Shown here: positions 50,091-63,460 of the stretch, piece after piece
Numbering within the stretch: position 1 is the first letter of the stretch
How the letters are laid out: every line of letters begins with the position of its first letter
From: Sindora glabra
Lineage: Eukaryota; Streptophyta; Magnoliopsida; Fabales; Fabaceae
Assembly (NCBI GenBank): GCA_020226215.1
Contig: CM035231.1
Span: 56,820,876-56,884,875, forward strand
Reading direction: 5' to 3'
Length of the DNA stretch: 64,000 nt
Notes under the pieces: generated by a model
Seen by the model: only the letters and a program-made list of their open reading frames with translations
What the model was told of the DNA's origin: nothing
Databases searched by the model: none
Translations under genes and position numbers: made by a program

Positions 50091-50925
50091 ATGGCTACTG
50101 CTTCCAAAAACATTGTCGCTGAACTTAATAAGGGTGAGAAATTGAATGGTGACAATTACGAAATTTGGAGTATGAAAATTTAATATATGCTAGAAGAGCA
50201 AGAGGCTCTAGAAATACTCAATATTGTTATAGATGAGCCTGAGGCAGGAAATATGGCCCAGCATAGGCAGGATCGAGAGGCTTATGAAGCTTGGAAAAGG
50301 AAGAATTCTCTCGCTCGCATTACGTTGCTGAGTAGCATGGATAATGACATCATGCGAGAATTTAGGAATTATAACTTGGCTAAGGACATGTGGTCTTCTC
50401 TGAAAAACAAGTTTTGTGGAACATCTGTGACCAAGCTAAGATCCCTCACAATTAAATTTGACACTTACAAAAAGAAACCTGAACATTCAATGAAAAAACA
50501 TTTACGAGAAATGTCAAATATGATTTGTGAATTAAAGGATGCAGGTCATGAGTTGACCAATGAGCAACAAGTCTAAGCTATAATTCGTTCCTTACCTCAT
50601 TCCTGGGAGCATATAAAGATGCACTTAACCCACAATGAAAGGCTTGAAGCTAGAAGAAGAAAGGCTTGAAGCTACTAAGCTTAATACAAATGTGTATATG
50701 GCTTCATCAAGCTCAGGCAAAGTTCTTGGGCGAAAACGTAAATATAAAGGTGGGTCCTAGGAGAAAAGAAAAAAAATGACTCATTTCAGCAAGAAATCAA
50801 CAAATAACCAACATGGGAAAGGAAAATGTCCTTTCAAGAAGAACATGGCTAAAGTCAAATGCTTTAATTGCAATAAGAAAGGGCATTTTGCCCGTGACTG
50901 CCCTGAACCTAAAAAAGTATTAAGG
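50091..50925 (+). pseudogene. Copia gag
   Basis: Starts MATASKNIVAELNKGEKLNG at 50,091. It contains the UBN2/retrotransposon-gag type helices ('YEAWKRKNSLARITLLSSMD', 'AKDMWSSLKNKFCG', 'MKKHLREMSNMICELKDAGH') and a zinc knuckle CFNCNKKGHFARDC (CX2CX4HX4C, 50,860-50,901) for RNA binding. TAA at 50,181 and 50,574 (both Gln sites), TAG at 50,758 (a Trp or Gln site), and a 22-bp tandem duplication at about 50,641-50,684 shifts the frame by +1. Product in intact relatives: the capsid of the virus-like particle. Confidence 0.85.
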
Positions 50926-53900
50926 TATACTCAAGTTAGTGAACTTTGTGTAGCTAGTTCTGTTTTTCTAACAGATTCTTATCCTTTGTGGATTGTAGAC
51001 TCAGAGGCAACAGACCATGTAGCGAAGGATCGAGACACCTTCGTGGAATTTCAGCGAATACCACATGGAACAAAATGGATTTATGTGGGAAACAATGCAC
51101 GAGTTACAGTTCAAGGAATTGGCACATGCAAGTTAGTCTTGCGAGGCGGCCGACCTCTACTCTTGTATGACGTTTTATATGCACCTCAAATTTACCGAAA
51201 TTTAATCTCTGTGTTAGTTTTGTTAAAACTTGGTTTTAATTTGTATCTTGCTGATGACAATATTGAATTATCTTTAGGGACAACTCATTATGGATCTGGT
51301 TTTATTAGAAATGATTTTATTGTCATGGATACTGATTATTATGAATGTAATTTTAGTTATTCCATGCTTACATTGTTGCATAATTCTGAAATTGATGCGA
51401 ATGTTTGGCATGCTCGACTTGGCCATATTAGTCAACATCGTATGGATAGACTAGCTAAAGAAGGATTATTGCCTAATTATAATAAAGTAGATCTATCTAC
51501 TTGCGAGCATTGCTTAGCTGGCAAAAGTACCAAAAAACCATTTAGAAAAGGAACCAGAGCTGACTTTCCTTTGCAATTAATCCATTTTGATATATGTGGT
51601 CCAATGAATGTAAGAGCTAGGCATGGAGCTTTCTATTTCATCACATTTATAGATGATTTTACACGATTTGGTACTGTCTATTTGATAACACACAAATCTG
51701 AAGCATTGAGTTGCTTCCAAAGCTATTTGAGCTTAGTTGAAAAATAATTAGATAGAAAAATAAAAGCATTACAAACTGATTGTGGTCGTGAATATTTGTC
51801 TGATCAATTTAGACAATTTTGTGATGAAAAAGGGATTCAACATCAGTTGACAAATCCATGTACTCCTCAACAAAATGGTGTTGCAGAGAGACGAAATCGA
51901 ACGCTCCTAGAAATGGTTAGATCTATGATGGCATAAGTAAATTTACCTATCACCTATTGGGGTGATACACTTTTAACTAACACATTTATCCTTAACCGTG
52001 TGCCTAGCAAATCAGTTCCCACTACACCATATGAATTATGGTCGAAACGAAAACCTGACCTAAGTATTTTACGACCTTGGGGATATGCAGCCTATGTTTT
52101 GGATACCTCAAACCCATATGGCAAATTAGGTCCTCCAGGAAAGAAATGTATCTTTATTAAATACTCCGAACATTCAAAAAGCTATGTGTTCATTGGTGAA
52201 CATGACAGTGGGAGTTTCACAGAATTTGAATCACGAGATGTCACATTCTTAGAGAATGTTTTTCCTAAACAGGGCGACATAAATAAGGACTTCTCCTTAT
52301 ATGAGACTATGGATACAAGTGCTCAAGACTCACTTCCTTCGAGTGGGAGAATTTTAGGAAACATGTTTCCAATCCCGAGTGCAAATGATAGTGATCTTGA
52401 TCAAAATAGGAGTAATTCAAATGGGAATACTCAAACAATTAATGATCCTAGTTCGAGTGGGAGCAATTTGAGAATCCTTGAGAAATATATTTCTCCAGAA
52501 CCTTAATTGCGACGTAGTGGCAGAAAAGGTATTCCTCGTCGTCGTTTTGACATTGAAGGTGGTGAAGCCTTTGTAGCCATTACACAAGATGAAGATGAGC
52601 CAAGAAATATCACAGAGGCTCTCTCTGGCCCTAATAAGGAAGATTGGAAAAAAGCAATGGAAGAAAAGATGGAGTTTATGAGATTAAATCAAGTTTGGGA
52701 ACTTGTTGATCTTCCAAAAACACGTAAGGCCATTGGGAACAAATGGGTTTTTAAAATCAAGCGTAAAGCTAATGTCACTGTTGAAAAATATAAGGCTAGA
52801 CTAGTAGCAAAAGGCTACACACAATAGGAAGGAATAGATTATGAAGAAACTTTTTCACCTTTTGTTAGATTCACCTCAATCCGTTTGTTACTAGCTATAG
52901 TTGCTAGTATGGACCTTGAATTACATCAAATGGATGTAAAGACTGCATTTCTCAATGAAGATTTGGAAGAAGAAATCTATATGCAACAGCCTGTAGGTTT
53001 TATCAAAGAAGGCCAAGAAAATAAAGTTTGTAGACTTTTGAAGTCTATATATGGCTTGAAGCAGTCTTCAAGACAATGGTATATTCACTTTCACAACATG
53101 ATTATGTCAAATGATTTTGTCATGATTGAAGAAGACCATTGTGTATATATAAAAAGGTCCAAGGATAAGTTTATAATTTTATCATTATATGTTGATGATA
53201 TACTTATAACTGGAAATAACAAGGAGTATATCAATGAAATTAAAGGATGGTTGTCATCTAATTTTGAAATAAAAGATATGGGTGAAGCTGCATATATTCT
53301 TGGCGTTAAGATTTCAAGAAATCGTTCAAAGAAATTATTATCTCTGTCACAAGAGCATTATATCAATAAAATTCTTGAACGATTCCAAATGCAGCATTGT
53401 AAATCCATAGACACTCCTATTGCTAAAGGTGAAAGTCTAAGCCAAAGGATGTATCCTAAGACTCCAGAAGAAGAAACATATATGAGAAAAGTTCCTTATG
53501 CAAGTGCAGTTGGATGTTTGATGTATGCAATGATGTGTACAAGACCAGATATTTGTTTTGCTGTTGGTATGGTAAGCCGATATCAATCTAACCCAAGCCC
53601 GGCACATTGGAAAGCAGTTAAAAGGATATTAAGGTATTTAAAAGGTACTACCGACTACTCATTGTGTTACGAAGGAAATAATCTGCAATTGAAAGGCTAT
53701 AGTGATGTTGATTGGGGAGGAGATTTAGATGAAAGAAAGTCTACCTCTGGGTACATCTTCTTACTAAATAATGGTGCCATATCTTGGAGTAGTAAGAAAC
53801 AATCATGCATACCCTTATCCACAATGGAAGCTGAATTTGTAGCATTTTCAGTAGCAGTACAAGAAGCGGTGTGGCTCAAAAGATTCTTAGATCATTTGGG

Positions 53901-54161
53901 TGTAAATGCTAACATTGCTGATCCAGTTTTAGTAAACTGTGATAACCAAGCAGCAATAGCATACACAAAGGACCCCAAATATCATTGCAAGACCAAGCAC
54001 ATAAACACAAAGTACAACTTTGTAAGAGATATGATTACACGTAAAGAAGTGAATGTGAAATACATTCTACGCATGAGATGGTAACAGATCCTATGACTAA
54101 GCCTATTCCTCGGGATGTATTTATAAAACATGTGAAATCCCAAGGATTGCGTAGATATTGA
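50926..54161 (+). pseudogene. Copia pol: protease, integrase, reverse transcriptase, RNase H
   Basis: A single frame with stops TAA 51,745, TAA 51,934, TAA 52,504 and TAG 52,825, then a 1-nt loss near 54,067 before the true end (TGA 54,159). The protease active site reads DSEATDH at 50,998, where the family has DSG, so the loop Gly is lost. GAG-pre-integrase zinc finger 'HARLGH...CEHCLAGKS' (51,410-51,530). Integrase core 'HFDICGP', 'QTDCGREYLS', 'QQNGVAERRNR' (51,580-51,910). RT from 'WKKAMEEKMEF' (52,645), with 'YVDDILITG' intact at 53,189. RNase H 'YSDVDWGGD...KSTSGY', 'STMEAEF', 'VNCDNQAAI' (53,697-54,000). Confidence 0.95.
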
Positions 54162-55228
54162 TACAATAATTGTAATTTCTTTTAACAATCTTCATAGAAT
54201 ATTCATGTCTGAATAATAATTGTATTTATTATAAGCCTACATATATTGATATAAGAATGTTTCTTAGAATATTCTTTAGTTATTGAAAAGTATGTCTGAC
54301 AGATAGAAGATTACCCTCTCACACGGGTAATCACCTCTAATTAATTTTTGTAATTGATAAGAGATGAGACAATTTTTAAGCTTCTTATCTAAGTGATAAT
54401 CGAGAGCCAAGCTTAAAACATGAATATCGCCTTGTTAATGAATAAGATGAGGTTATATATATAAAACCGTTAGCGAATTAACGAATTCACTTCATCTATC
54501 TAAATTGCCAGATATGAGTTCTGATAGAAATAAAAAAAAATAGATTGGTGAACTCAGGTTAGACATTAAGTATGTCTGAACCATTATCTGTATGGTATTA
54601 ATATATTATGGAAAGACATATGCTCCATAAGAAAAAGGAGAGAATATCATAACACATGTGCAAATTATGACCAATAAAGGTGATCAAAGTCTAGATCTCA
54701 ACTTTGATGTGTGAGACCTTTGAGGCAATAAAGTCCTCATACTTGTACCCTTATGACTTTATTCTATTTCTTGAGATTTAAATTTAATGATTGCTATTTT
54801 AGAATGTTACCAAAGGACTATGAGAGATTCAATCTAGCGGGACATTACTGGAAAAGTAAATTAAATTAAAATCAAGAGATTTGAGAAAAGAGGAAGATCA
54901 TTAAACGTATCACATTATGTTTGTATTCACCGGTATACCAGTTATAGAATGTCTATAATTGTGAATATAATATTTAAGACATATGATGCATATGAATGAG
55001 ATCATTTGAGAAATTCAAATGTGATAAAATGATATAGGGTATTGCATACTTAAACTCTACTCAAGATTCATTGTTTATCGAGAAGCTATATATTCCTAAT
55101 AGATGTATAGCAAAGAGCTCTTGAAGTATGCTGGTCACACGGCCTATTTTCTTGTATGATTTGTTGCAGAGAATAAGAGATAATGTTCTCTTGTGAAATG
55201 CTGAGAGAGTAATGGATCCCATTATGTG
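54162..55228 (+). other. Copia 3' untranslated region
   Basis: About 1.07 kb between the pol stop and the polypurine tract. No ORF; no env-like gene on either strand. Confidence 0.6.
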
Positions 55229-55239
55229 CGAGTGGGAGA
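55229..55239 (+). other. polypurine tract
   Basis: CGAGTGGGAGA immediately before the 3' LTR, the expected primer position for plus-strand DNA synthesis. Confidence 0.75.
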
Positions 55240-55560
55240 TGTTGGATCATGGGTTCGGGTCGCCCAAAATGGGTCTATAACCCAATCCATACCCCGACCC
55301 AATAAACGCTTATAAATAGGCAGATGAAGGAAGTAAATGGGTCGTTAGAAATCATTTCCTCATAACTTCTTAAAAATTCTCTCTCCTTTTTTTTTCTCTC
55401 TACACACAAAAGGAAGATTTAGCCTGTGAACAAGTTATTTTTCCGAAGTGATTGACAATTTGACCAGTAAAAACAAATACAAGATCCTAAATATTTTCGC
55501 TGCGTACTTTCAGAATTTGGTATGTATGAATCCGAATTTCATATTTTATATATTCCTACA
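55240..55560 (+). repeat. 3' LTR of the Copia element
   Basis: Same length and ends as the 5' LTR. TATAAATA at 55,311-55,318. Eleven of the 13 differences are T or A here where the 5' LTR has C or G; one goes the other way and one is A/T. Confidence 0.95.
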
Positions 55561-55565
55561 GTTTG

Positions 55566-58500
55566 GAATAGAGAATCATGATTCATGATTTCTTGTTCAA
55601 TATGCATGTGATCTTTAGCAATACTTTTGGTTCTTTTGGAGTTCAGACATTGATTAACACCACCTCTAGATGATGTAATTCAAATGTAAGTCAAATATTG
55701 TGATTATTATTTCAACTTTAACGTCACAATTATTTCATTGTCAATTATAAAACAAAATGCAACTATTAGATTACCTTCAATATCTACTTCATGAACAAAA
55801 TTGAAGTTGCTCTCCAAGTTAACAATTGTATTATATATATCAAATAATGGTCAATGTCTATTCTTTGAAACATCAATTTCTTGGACACTTGAAGAAGGAT
55901 TCAGCATAGATTGGTTTGTAGAAATATTCTCCTTCATCCTTATTGTTGGATTTAGACTTTGGTTTAAATCATCTTCATACATGTCAAAATAAACTCTTTT
56001 CTAAGTTTTCTACTATAAAGAATGTTATAGTCTAGCGAAATTATAATTATGACATAAAAGGGAATAATTACTAGAAGTATAGTTATTGAAGTAAATAGGA
56101 TTATAGGAAGATGCACAAATCTTCTTGAATTGATTGAGAAGTGTGTGGCGAAAATCCTAGAATAAATAGACATAAAATAGAAACATAATTATCTTTTTCT
56201 TTAAACTAAGATTCTCATTAGGTGAAAAGTATCATGCCCAAAGTGGACATTTGTCTTCCTTTCCTCTGCCACATCCTAATTTCAATACATTTCAATTTAG
56301 CTTCTTTCAAAGAAAAAGAGGTATTTTTTTACAATATAAATTAATTAAAATAACATACATAATATAAACATAACTTTAAATTGAAGATAAGGTATGGTAC
56401 TGTTGGACTTTATATAGAAATGGTTAAATCTAAAATTTTATACCGAAACTTGGCCACAGACTCTAATCATTGTTTGATTACATTTGCACATGTATTATAT
56501 GAAAAATCCTATCTAACATTGCATTAGAGCTGAATTTTTATAGCAATTATGATCCATAAAATTTTGTTTTATAATTGACATTGAAATAATTGTAATGTTA
56601 AAGTTAGTATAGATTTTCCAGTTGTAAATATTCAATGAGCAGTCAAACAAAAACCCAACAAACATGCCACATAATCATATCTACACGACGTAAAATAGAC
56701 ATGATAAAATTTATGTTTTGCTCCATTTTTTATAGACCAAATCCGCTCAATACTATGACATTATAGGCAATCTTTTCCAACAAAGAAAATAATTACACAT
56801 ACTCATTCACTACATAATTCAAGCTATCATTTAATTATAACTCCAAAGCTTATCAAGTTATCATCAAAATTCTTACAGCTCTATATTTGACAAAATATAC
56901 AATCGCAAAATTGAAGTATGTAAAGATGAAGGAAAATCATATGACGTATAGACAAAGCTTCCCTATAAAAAATGAATTGCTATAGCTTATTTAGAAATGT
57001 AAAGATTAGAAAGTAATTTTACGGACAAATGATTAATTATTAGTGATATTCATACTTGGAGTGAGAAGTTAGAAATGCACTAATAGAGAAGTTCCAATAT
57101 GAAAATGTGAAAACATAACTCAGTACTTATAGTCTGCTTTTTCATTTTCCTTCAAACAAAAGCAAACTAACAACACTTTGCATCACAGCTTCAACACTTT
57201 TCATGTTAGTGTGATAGAAAAGGAAAAGCAAATGATTTGATAGAGTATTTAAGTTATTAGTTCTTCATATATTAAGTATCTAATAGATTCATTCAATAAT
57301 AAAGGACAAAAACGTCATGAAAATGCTGCCATATATAGATAAGATAAGAGGAAATAAAAACTTATTTTAGACTTTTTCAAAATTGATAAAAATTGTATAT
57401 GCAAGAACCAAAGAAGTAAAATAATAACAAAAAATAGAAATAATATCCTCTATACAAATTTGTTCAACTGTAAAGAAGAGAGGACTATTTGAGAAGTAAA
57501 AAAAATGGAACACTTACTTCCACAAACTAAAATGTCAAGGAAGATGCACAGGCTACATACAGTAACCTCCGGTTTGAAACCTATTAGAGAAATGAAGAAC
57601 TCTTTATGCTTGTGAAATAAATATTTTACAACGCACAATAAAAATAGCTTGTACAGTGCTCTTCCTTTATTCATTGAAGATTCAACATTTCACATGGTTG
57701 ATAGGATATTAGATTTTGAAACCAAAATGACTGAATTTTTTCAAAATCAGTTGTCTGGCAAAGAAAAAGAACATAGTTCATAAGAAATATTTTGGAAATC
57801 ATGCTCATATAGAAAAAGGAAAATAGAGCATCCACTATCTTACTTACACTATAATAAAAAGAATCCATAAATGAGCTTGCAAAGGAACAATTTTAGAAAA
57901 AAAAAAAACTATGCAAAAAAGAGGAAAAGAACAAAAAATGGCAATATCAAATATAGTAATCAAATCAGTATAAAGTTACATAACCAAAAAGTATGGCTGA
58001 AATTGTGAAAGCAAAAGAAAAAAAAATGCTTTGAAAGAGTTAAAAATGATTAAAACAATAGCATGCAAAATCCCAAATGCATACAATTAAAACGGACAAT
58101 TTTCGAAAAATATCAGTCATGAAAATCAAAGAAATACCAAAATAGAGCATTGGATATTTTCATGAATTTGTGCTGTTACTTGTCCGGTTTCATTCATTTT
58201 ATATAATAGGAATAAGAAACCAGTGCATTCCCATTTCATAGAATGAAAAAATATCTAGATAATTGTTTGGACAGTAGTTCATGATGCATTTGTGATAAGG
58301 GAAAATGTCCCTTTTTTTTGTAATAAAACATAGTAAAAAAGTTATAGTTTGGGTCTTTTATACTCAGTTTACTTCCCGATGTATCGCTTCTTTTGCAAAT
58401 GGTTGATAAAAATGTATTTTATATATTAAAATGGTTTTAAGCTTTTTTCAAATCATGATCAATCCATTTTATAAAGGCATTTTCCTATTTTGTGTTGTTT

Positions 58501-61500
58501 ATTTTTTATACTCAGTGTCATTTATTCAATAAATCTTTGGTGTAAAATAAAAATACTATTATTCTAAATGCAAAACCATAGAGTAATAATTTCAATAAAC
58601 TTAAAATCAATCTAATATTTCTTAATAATCTTGATTGTAAATTTAAAATCCCATTGCTAAGTTATTATATCTACTATTCTTAAATAAAAAATGAATTATG
58701 AGTTATTAATATAACAAAGTATTTTAGAAACTTTGTTCCTCTCTAAAATACATATATCATTCTTAAGTTAATATTTCCTATCAGGAAGAAATGGTCATTC
58801 ACAGTAATTTCAACATTTACATTTCCTTTTTTTATATTTAATTATAAAAATTAAAATATTTTTAGTATAAAAAATATTGATGATAGTTTTTCAATTTATA
58901 ATTTCCATATAGTTCTTAAAACTTAGAAATTATAAATAAAAATCAGATGACCTTATATAAGGACATACTTTTAACTAATTAATCATTTTTCCTTAAAACT
59001 CTTATGATCGTACACAATTGAAATAAGATAAAGCCAAAGTTCAATTAGTGGATAAACTCAATGTTCTTTATTAATTCAAATCAAAATTAGGATTTTTAAA
59101 ATTTTAAAAAGATATTTCATTAGATACAATCAATTCTATTTGATAAAACCAAATGAAAAATTCTAATAATTTCCAAGATGCTGCTAGATTAAAAATAAAG
59201 ATTACTTTTTGGATTGTTGTTGTCAAAAACTTTATTTCATAAGTGATTCACTCTTGTAATATTATTAGAAGTGTTGTTATACATGTGTTTCTGATAATAA
59301 TTAAACCCATCCTTTACTTATTTTTTTGAAGGAAAGAGTTTCATAAAAATATCATTCAAAAAATTTGAAGGATTTATATTTCGTTACCTTAAAGTATATC
59401 TAAATAAAATTCCCTTTTTTTTTGTCACTCAAAATTAAAAGTCTTTATTATTATGTTGGACATTCAAGAAACTTGTGATGATAAAAATATTACAAAACAT
59501 AACAGAAGTCATGCACCATAGTTGTCTTTGATACATTGCAATAAAAAAAATTATGAGTTATAATGGGTTGTACATTGAAATTTGAAAGCAATAATTAGTC
59601 AAATGCTGAAAAAAATTCGAGCATAGTATACTAATTTTCAATTGTTAATTGTTAAATCATAATAAGAAAACAATAAAACATAACGAAATGAACAATAACA
59701 ATAGATTTGCTAAAAATTTCTTAAATTCTCTAAATATAACCATTCACTACATATCCGGTTGAACGAAATCTATAATAAGAAATTAACATCTCACCATAAG
59801 TCAGAAACATCATCAGTTTTCTTCCATTTGACCAACGTCTTCAATTTGGTAGTTGAATTTAAGGAGAAATTAGAGATAAAATTGGGTAGTCATCTAAGTC
59901 CACTTCCTCAATATTTCTCTTGCAAAGAATTATATGAACGGAATCGATTAATTCAACCTGATTTTCAAATGACACAAAATGCGTCTTAATCAATTTTGAT
60001 AGAAAAATAAATTTAAGAGAAGGGACTATCAAATTATGAATTCTTAATAGATTAAAGGCTGATAAAAAAATTACATTTTTGAAGAATTTATATTTAGAAG
60101 TAAAACATACATTCAAATCCAATGCCTAATTGTTTTCCTTAACAACTTTTCAAGTAGAACAATATTTTCCTTCTGATAAAACATGAAATTAATTCACTCT
60201 TTTAAATTGTATAATATGCTAGATAAAATAAAAGAATATAAAATAAATGGTGAAAAAAAGAATATAAATGAAAAAATATATTTGATATTTAATAAAGTGA
60301 AAATTTTCAATTTATTTCATTATTTTTTATTTATTTTAATATTGTAATTAAATAGATGGATGAATAATTTTAACAAGTACAAAAATAAGGGATTGATAAA
60401 ATTTAAGGGATGTAATAGTCATTACTTTCATAAATAAAAGATTAAATATCTTGTTTACCCTTAAAAAAATTCTTAAAAACTTCATTTTTAAAGATATAAG
60501 TAAAATATTTATTGAATGTAAAATTTAATATTATGCGTGTAATGGTTAGGGTCATATTTATTGAGATAAGTGATTTAATGAGAATGGGGAGGGGGAAGTA
60601 AAATTTGACCATTCAATATTTACAGGAATATGATAATAATACTCAAAATTGTGTGATTTTTTCAATAATGATGAATCTTAAATAATATTTTAAATTTAAC
60701 CATTGATGCAACATCTAATAATAAATATTTATTTGGCTCACTTTCAAATTGCACAATTTCCCTTATTTGATATGTTGCAATTTTAGCAACTGATTAATTT
60801 AGATGAATTAAGGTGCGGCTAAATAAAAATTTTAGTGAGTGCAACAAAATAGTTTACAGTAATTAGTTGATTATATATAACTAAAAAACATATATTTAAC
60901 AAAGATTCAAGAAATATAAGTGTGGGCCATTCTTAATAGCATCAGTCCGCTCTTGACAATAATATTTTGTTTATTGTTTAAATTTTTTTTAAAAAACATA
61001 TAATTTAATAAAATGAAATTACTAATTATAAATTTTATATTATTATAGTGTTTGGTTTGATAAAGTTAATAAAAGTAAAATATAACATGCAGAAAGTAAA
61101 AGCTTCCAATATAATTTTTATATTAAGCAAGGGATATCTTTAGTATCAAGAGATATAACTATGTATCAGATGCTTTAAAGTAAATTACAACCAGAGGCGT
61201 ACGTAGCAGCTCAAACCGAAAAAATATAATTTTTAAGTTTTTTATTTTTTGATAAGTTTGTTAGGCTTTTTTTTCTTAATGATTCGATTATTAATCGGGT
61301 CGGAATAAAAAGAGACATGCTAGCCTAACTTGATCTAATTATATTAATTTTTTTTAATAATATAATTATATGTAAAAAATTATATCTAATTATTTTTAAT
61401 ATAAAAAATATTAATTTAATATAATTAAATATTTTACATATATAAATATCATATTATCTCTTTAAATATATTTTTTTATTTTAAAAATTTATTTTTTACA

Positions 61501-62170
61501 TAAAAAGATAAAAAAATTATTTTATTCGAACTATTGAGTTAAGCCTTTAGGCCATGCAATTAAAAATCAAGTCAAACCAAACTAAATTTTTTTAAAAATT
61601 AAACGGGTTAGGTTAACTCGAGCTCTAAATTTTATAGTAAATTACATTGTAGTGCTACGTCCTAAACTTTCTTTTTAAAGAGGTGTTAGTATTAATCTTT
61701 ATTTCAAATAGATGCCAATTTTATAAATTATTATTATCATATTTTCAAAATACATTTTTTTTACTTTGAGAAGGCGGTTGCGGATCAAAAATTTTAAAAG
61801 GATATATCTCCATGATTAGTTAACTAATTTTTGTAAATAACCACTTGTTTTCATTCATCTTCTTATGATCTTTTAATAAAAAATAAAAAAATTTAATTTC
61901 AATAGGGTCCATCTGACAAAAAATATATAAATTGAATTCAAAACTTTAAACAACAATAACTTTACGCTTGGTTGTCTTATTAGGGCAAATTATATGTCAA
62001 TTTTATGTAATTTTTTGAAATCTGCGTGTTTACAAAATGCCCACTCTGACTAGTGAAAAAAAGTTCTTTTCAATGACTATTCTCAATTTTTTAATTTTAT
62101 TATTATTTTACCAACTTTGACTTTATTTTCTCAATTCATATTCATTTGAAACACACATTGAACTTTTGCT
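55566..62170. other. intergenic, no gene recognised
   Basis: AT-rich non-coding DNA. 56,230-58,260 is slightly less AT-rich; 61,190-61,640 has a short stretch with more GC ('ccagaggcgtacgtagcagc'). Short ORFs (for example 59,759-59,989 plus, 59,859-60,122 minus) overlap each other on opposite strands and resemble no protein. No array, terminal repeat or RNA gene was found. Confidence 0.45.
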
Positions 62171-62199
62171 CCTTACTTCTTTTAGTGTCTAGTAGTGTC

Positions 62200-63460
62200 A
62201 TAACAACTTTCTTAACAATAAAACTATTAAAGAATAACCTATTGCTATTTTGTCTCCAAATAGTGACATGTTACTGTTTCATCTCCAAATAGTAATATTG
62301 ACTAAAATTCTAAATAAATGGATAAATCAAATTTAATTAATAACTAAATTATCAAATAACAGCATATTACTTTTTATTTTCCAGACAATAACATGTTATT
62401 ATTTGATTTCAAAATAATAACACTAACAAAAAATTTAAAATAAATGGATAAGTCAAGTCTTATTAATAACCAAACTGTCAAACAACAATATATTACTATT
62501 TGTTCTCTAGACAGTAACATATTACTATTTTGTTTCAAAACACAAACACCAACCAAAAATTTAAAATAAATGAATAAGTCAAGTTTCATTAATAATCAAA
62601 CTGTCAAATAACAACATGTTATTATTTATTCTCTAGACAATATTATATTATTGTTTAATTTCAAAATAGTAATACTAACCAAAAATTCAAAATAAATAGG
62701 TAAATTAAGTCTCATTAATAACCTAACTGTCAAATAACAATATGTTATTATTTGGAGATGAAATAGTAACATCGACTAAAAATCTTAAATAAATGGATAA
62801 ATCAAGTTTAACTAACAACTGAAGTGTTAAATAACAGCATGTTACTCTTTAGTCTCTAGATAGTAACTTATTACTATTTGGTTTCAAAAAAGTATCACTA
62901 ATAAAAAAATTCAAAATAAATGGGTAAGTTAAATCTAATTAACAATTAGATTGTTAAATAAGAGCATATTACTATTTATTCTTCAAATAGTAACATATTA
63001 CTATTTATTCTTCAAATAGTAATATATTACTATTTAGTTTCATAATAGTAATACTAACAAAAAACTTAAAATAAATGGACAAATTAAGTCCTATTAACAA
63101 CTAAACTGTCAAAGAAAAGAATGTTATTGTTTCATCTCCAAATAGCAATATTAATTAAAAATCTTAAATAAATGGATAAATCAAGTCTAATTAACAATTA
63201 AATTATCAAATAAGAGTATGTTATTATTTAATTTTAAAATAATAACACTAATCAAATACTCAAAATAAATGGATAAATTAAATTTCATTAACAATCAAAC
63301 TGATAAAGAAAAGGATGTAACTGTTTCATTAACAACATATTCCTTTTTTAAGGCGAAATAGTAACATCGTCTAAAAATCTCAAATAAATGAGTAAGTCAA
63401 GTTTATTTAACAACTAAATTGTTAAATAATAACATATTATTATTTATTTTTCAGACAATA
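62200..63460. repeat. AT-rich tandem array with central inverted repeat (family C, right copy)
   Basis: About ten units of the same design and orientation as 2330-3775: 'aaataaatggataaatcaag', 'attaacaactaaactgtcaa', 'ataacaacatgttactattt', loop, 'aaatagtaacatcgactaaa'. Some units carry two dyads back to back (for example 62,480-62,530 and 62,970-63,050). No ORF. Confidence 0.8.

Larger units (their letters stand above)
47513..55560 (+). mobile_element. full-length Ty1/Copia LTR retrotransposon, 8.05 kb, decayed
   Basis: Order: LTR - PBS - long leader with an extra ORF - gag-protease-integrase-RT-RNase H - 3' untranslated region - polypurine tract - LTR, all on the plus strand. Integrase before RT defines Copia. 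The 5-bp target duplication GTTTG flanks it (47,508-47,512 and 55,561-55,565). The two 321-bp LTRs differ at 13 positions (about 96% identity), so the insertion is not recent. The coding region has at least seven in-frame stops, a 22-bp duplication frameshift and a terminal frameshift, so it cannot encode a working polyprotein. The leader (2.26 kb) and 3' untranslated part (1.08 kb) are both long for a Copia element. Confidence 0.95.

Noticed and set aside
54162..55239. Possible env-like gene after pol in the Copia element
   Set aside because: No open frame of useful length on either strand; the region is a long untranslated tail.
2330..63460. Idea that the two direct-repeat edges are LTRs of one 60-kb element
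   Set aside because: No TG/CA ends, primer-binding site or target duplication were seen, and the interior is a mosaic of independent insertions.
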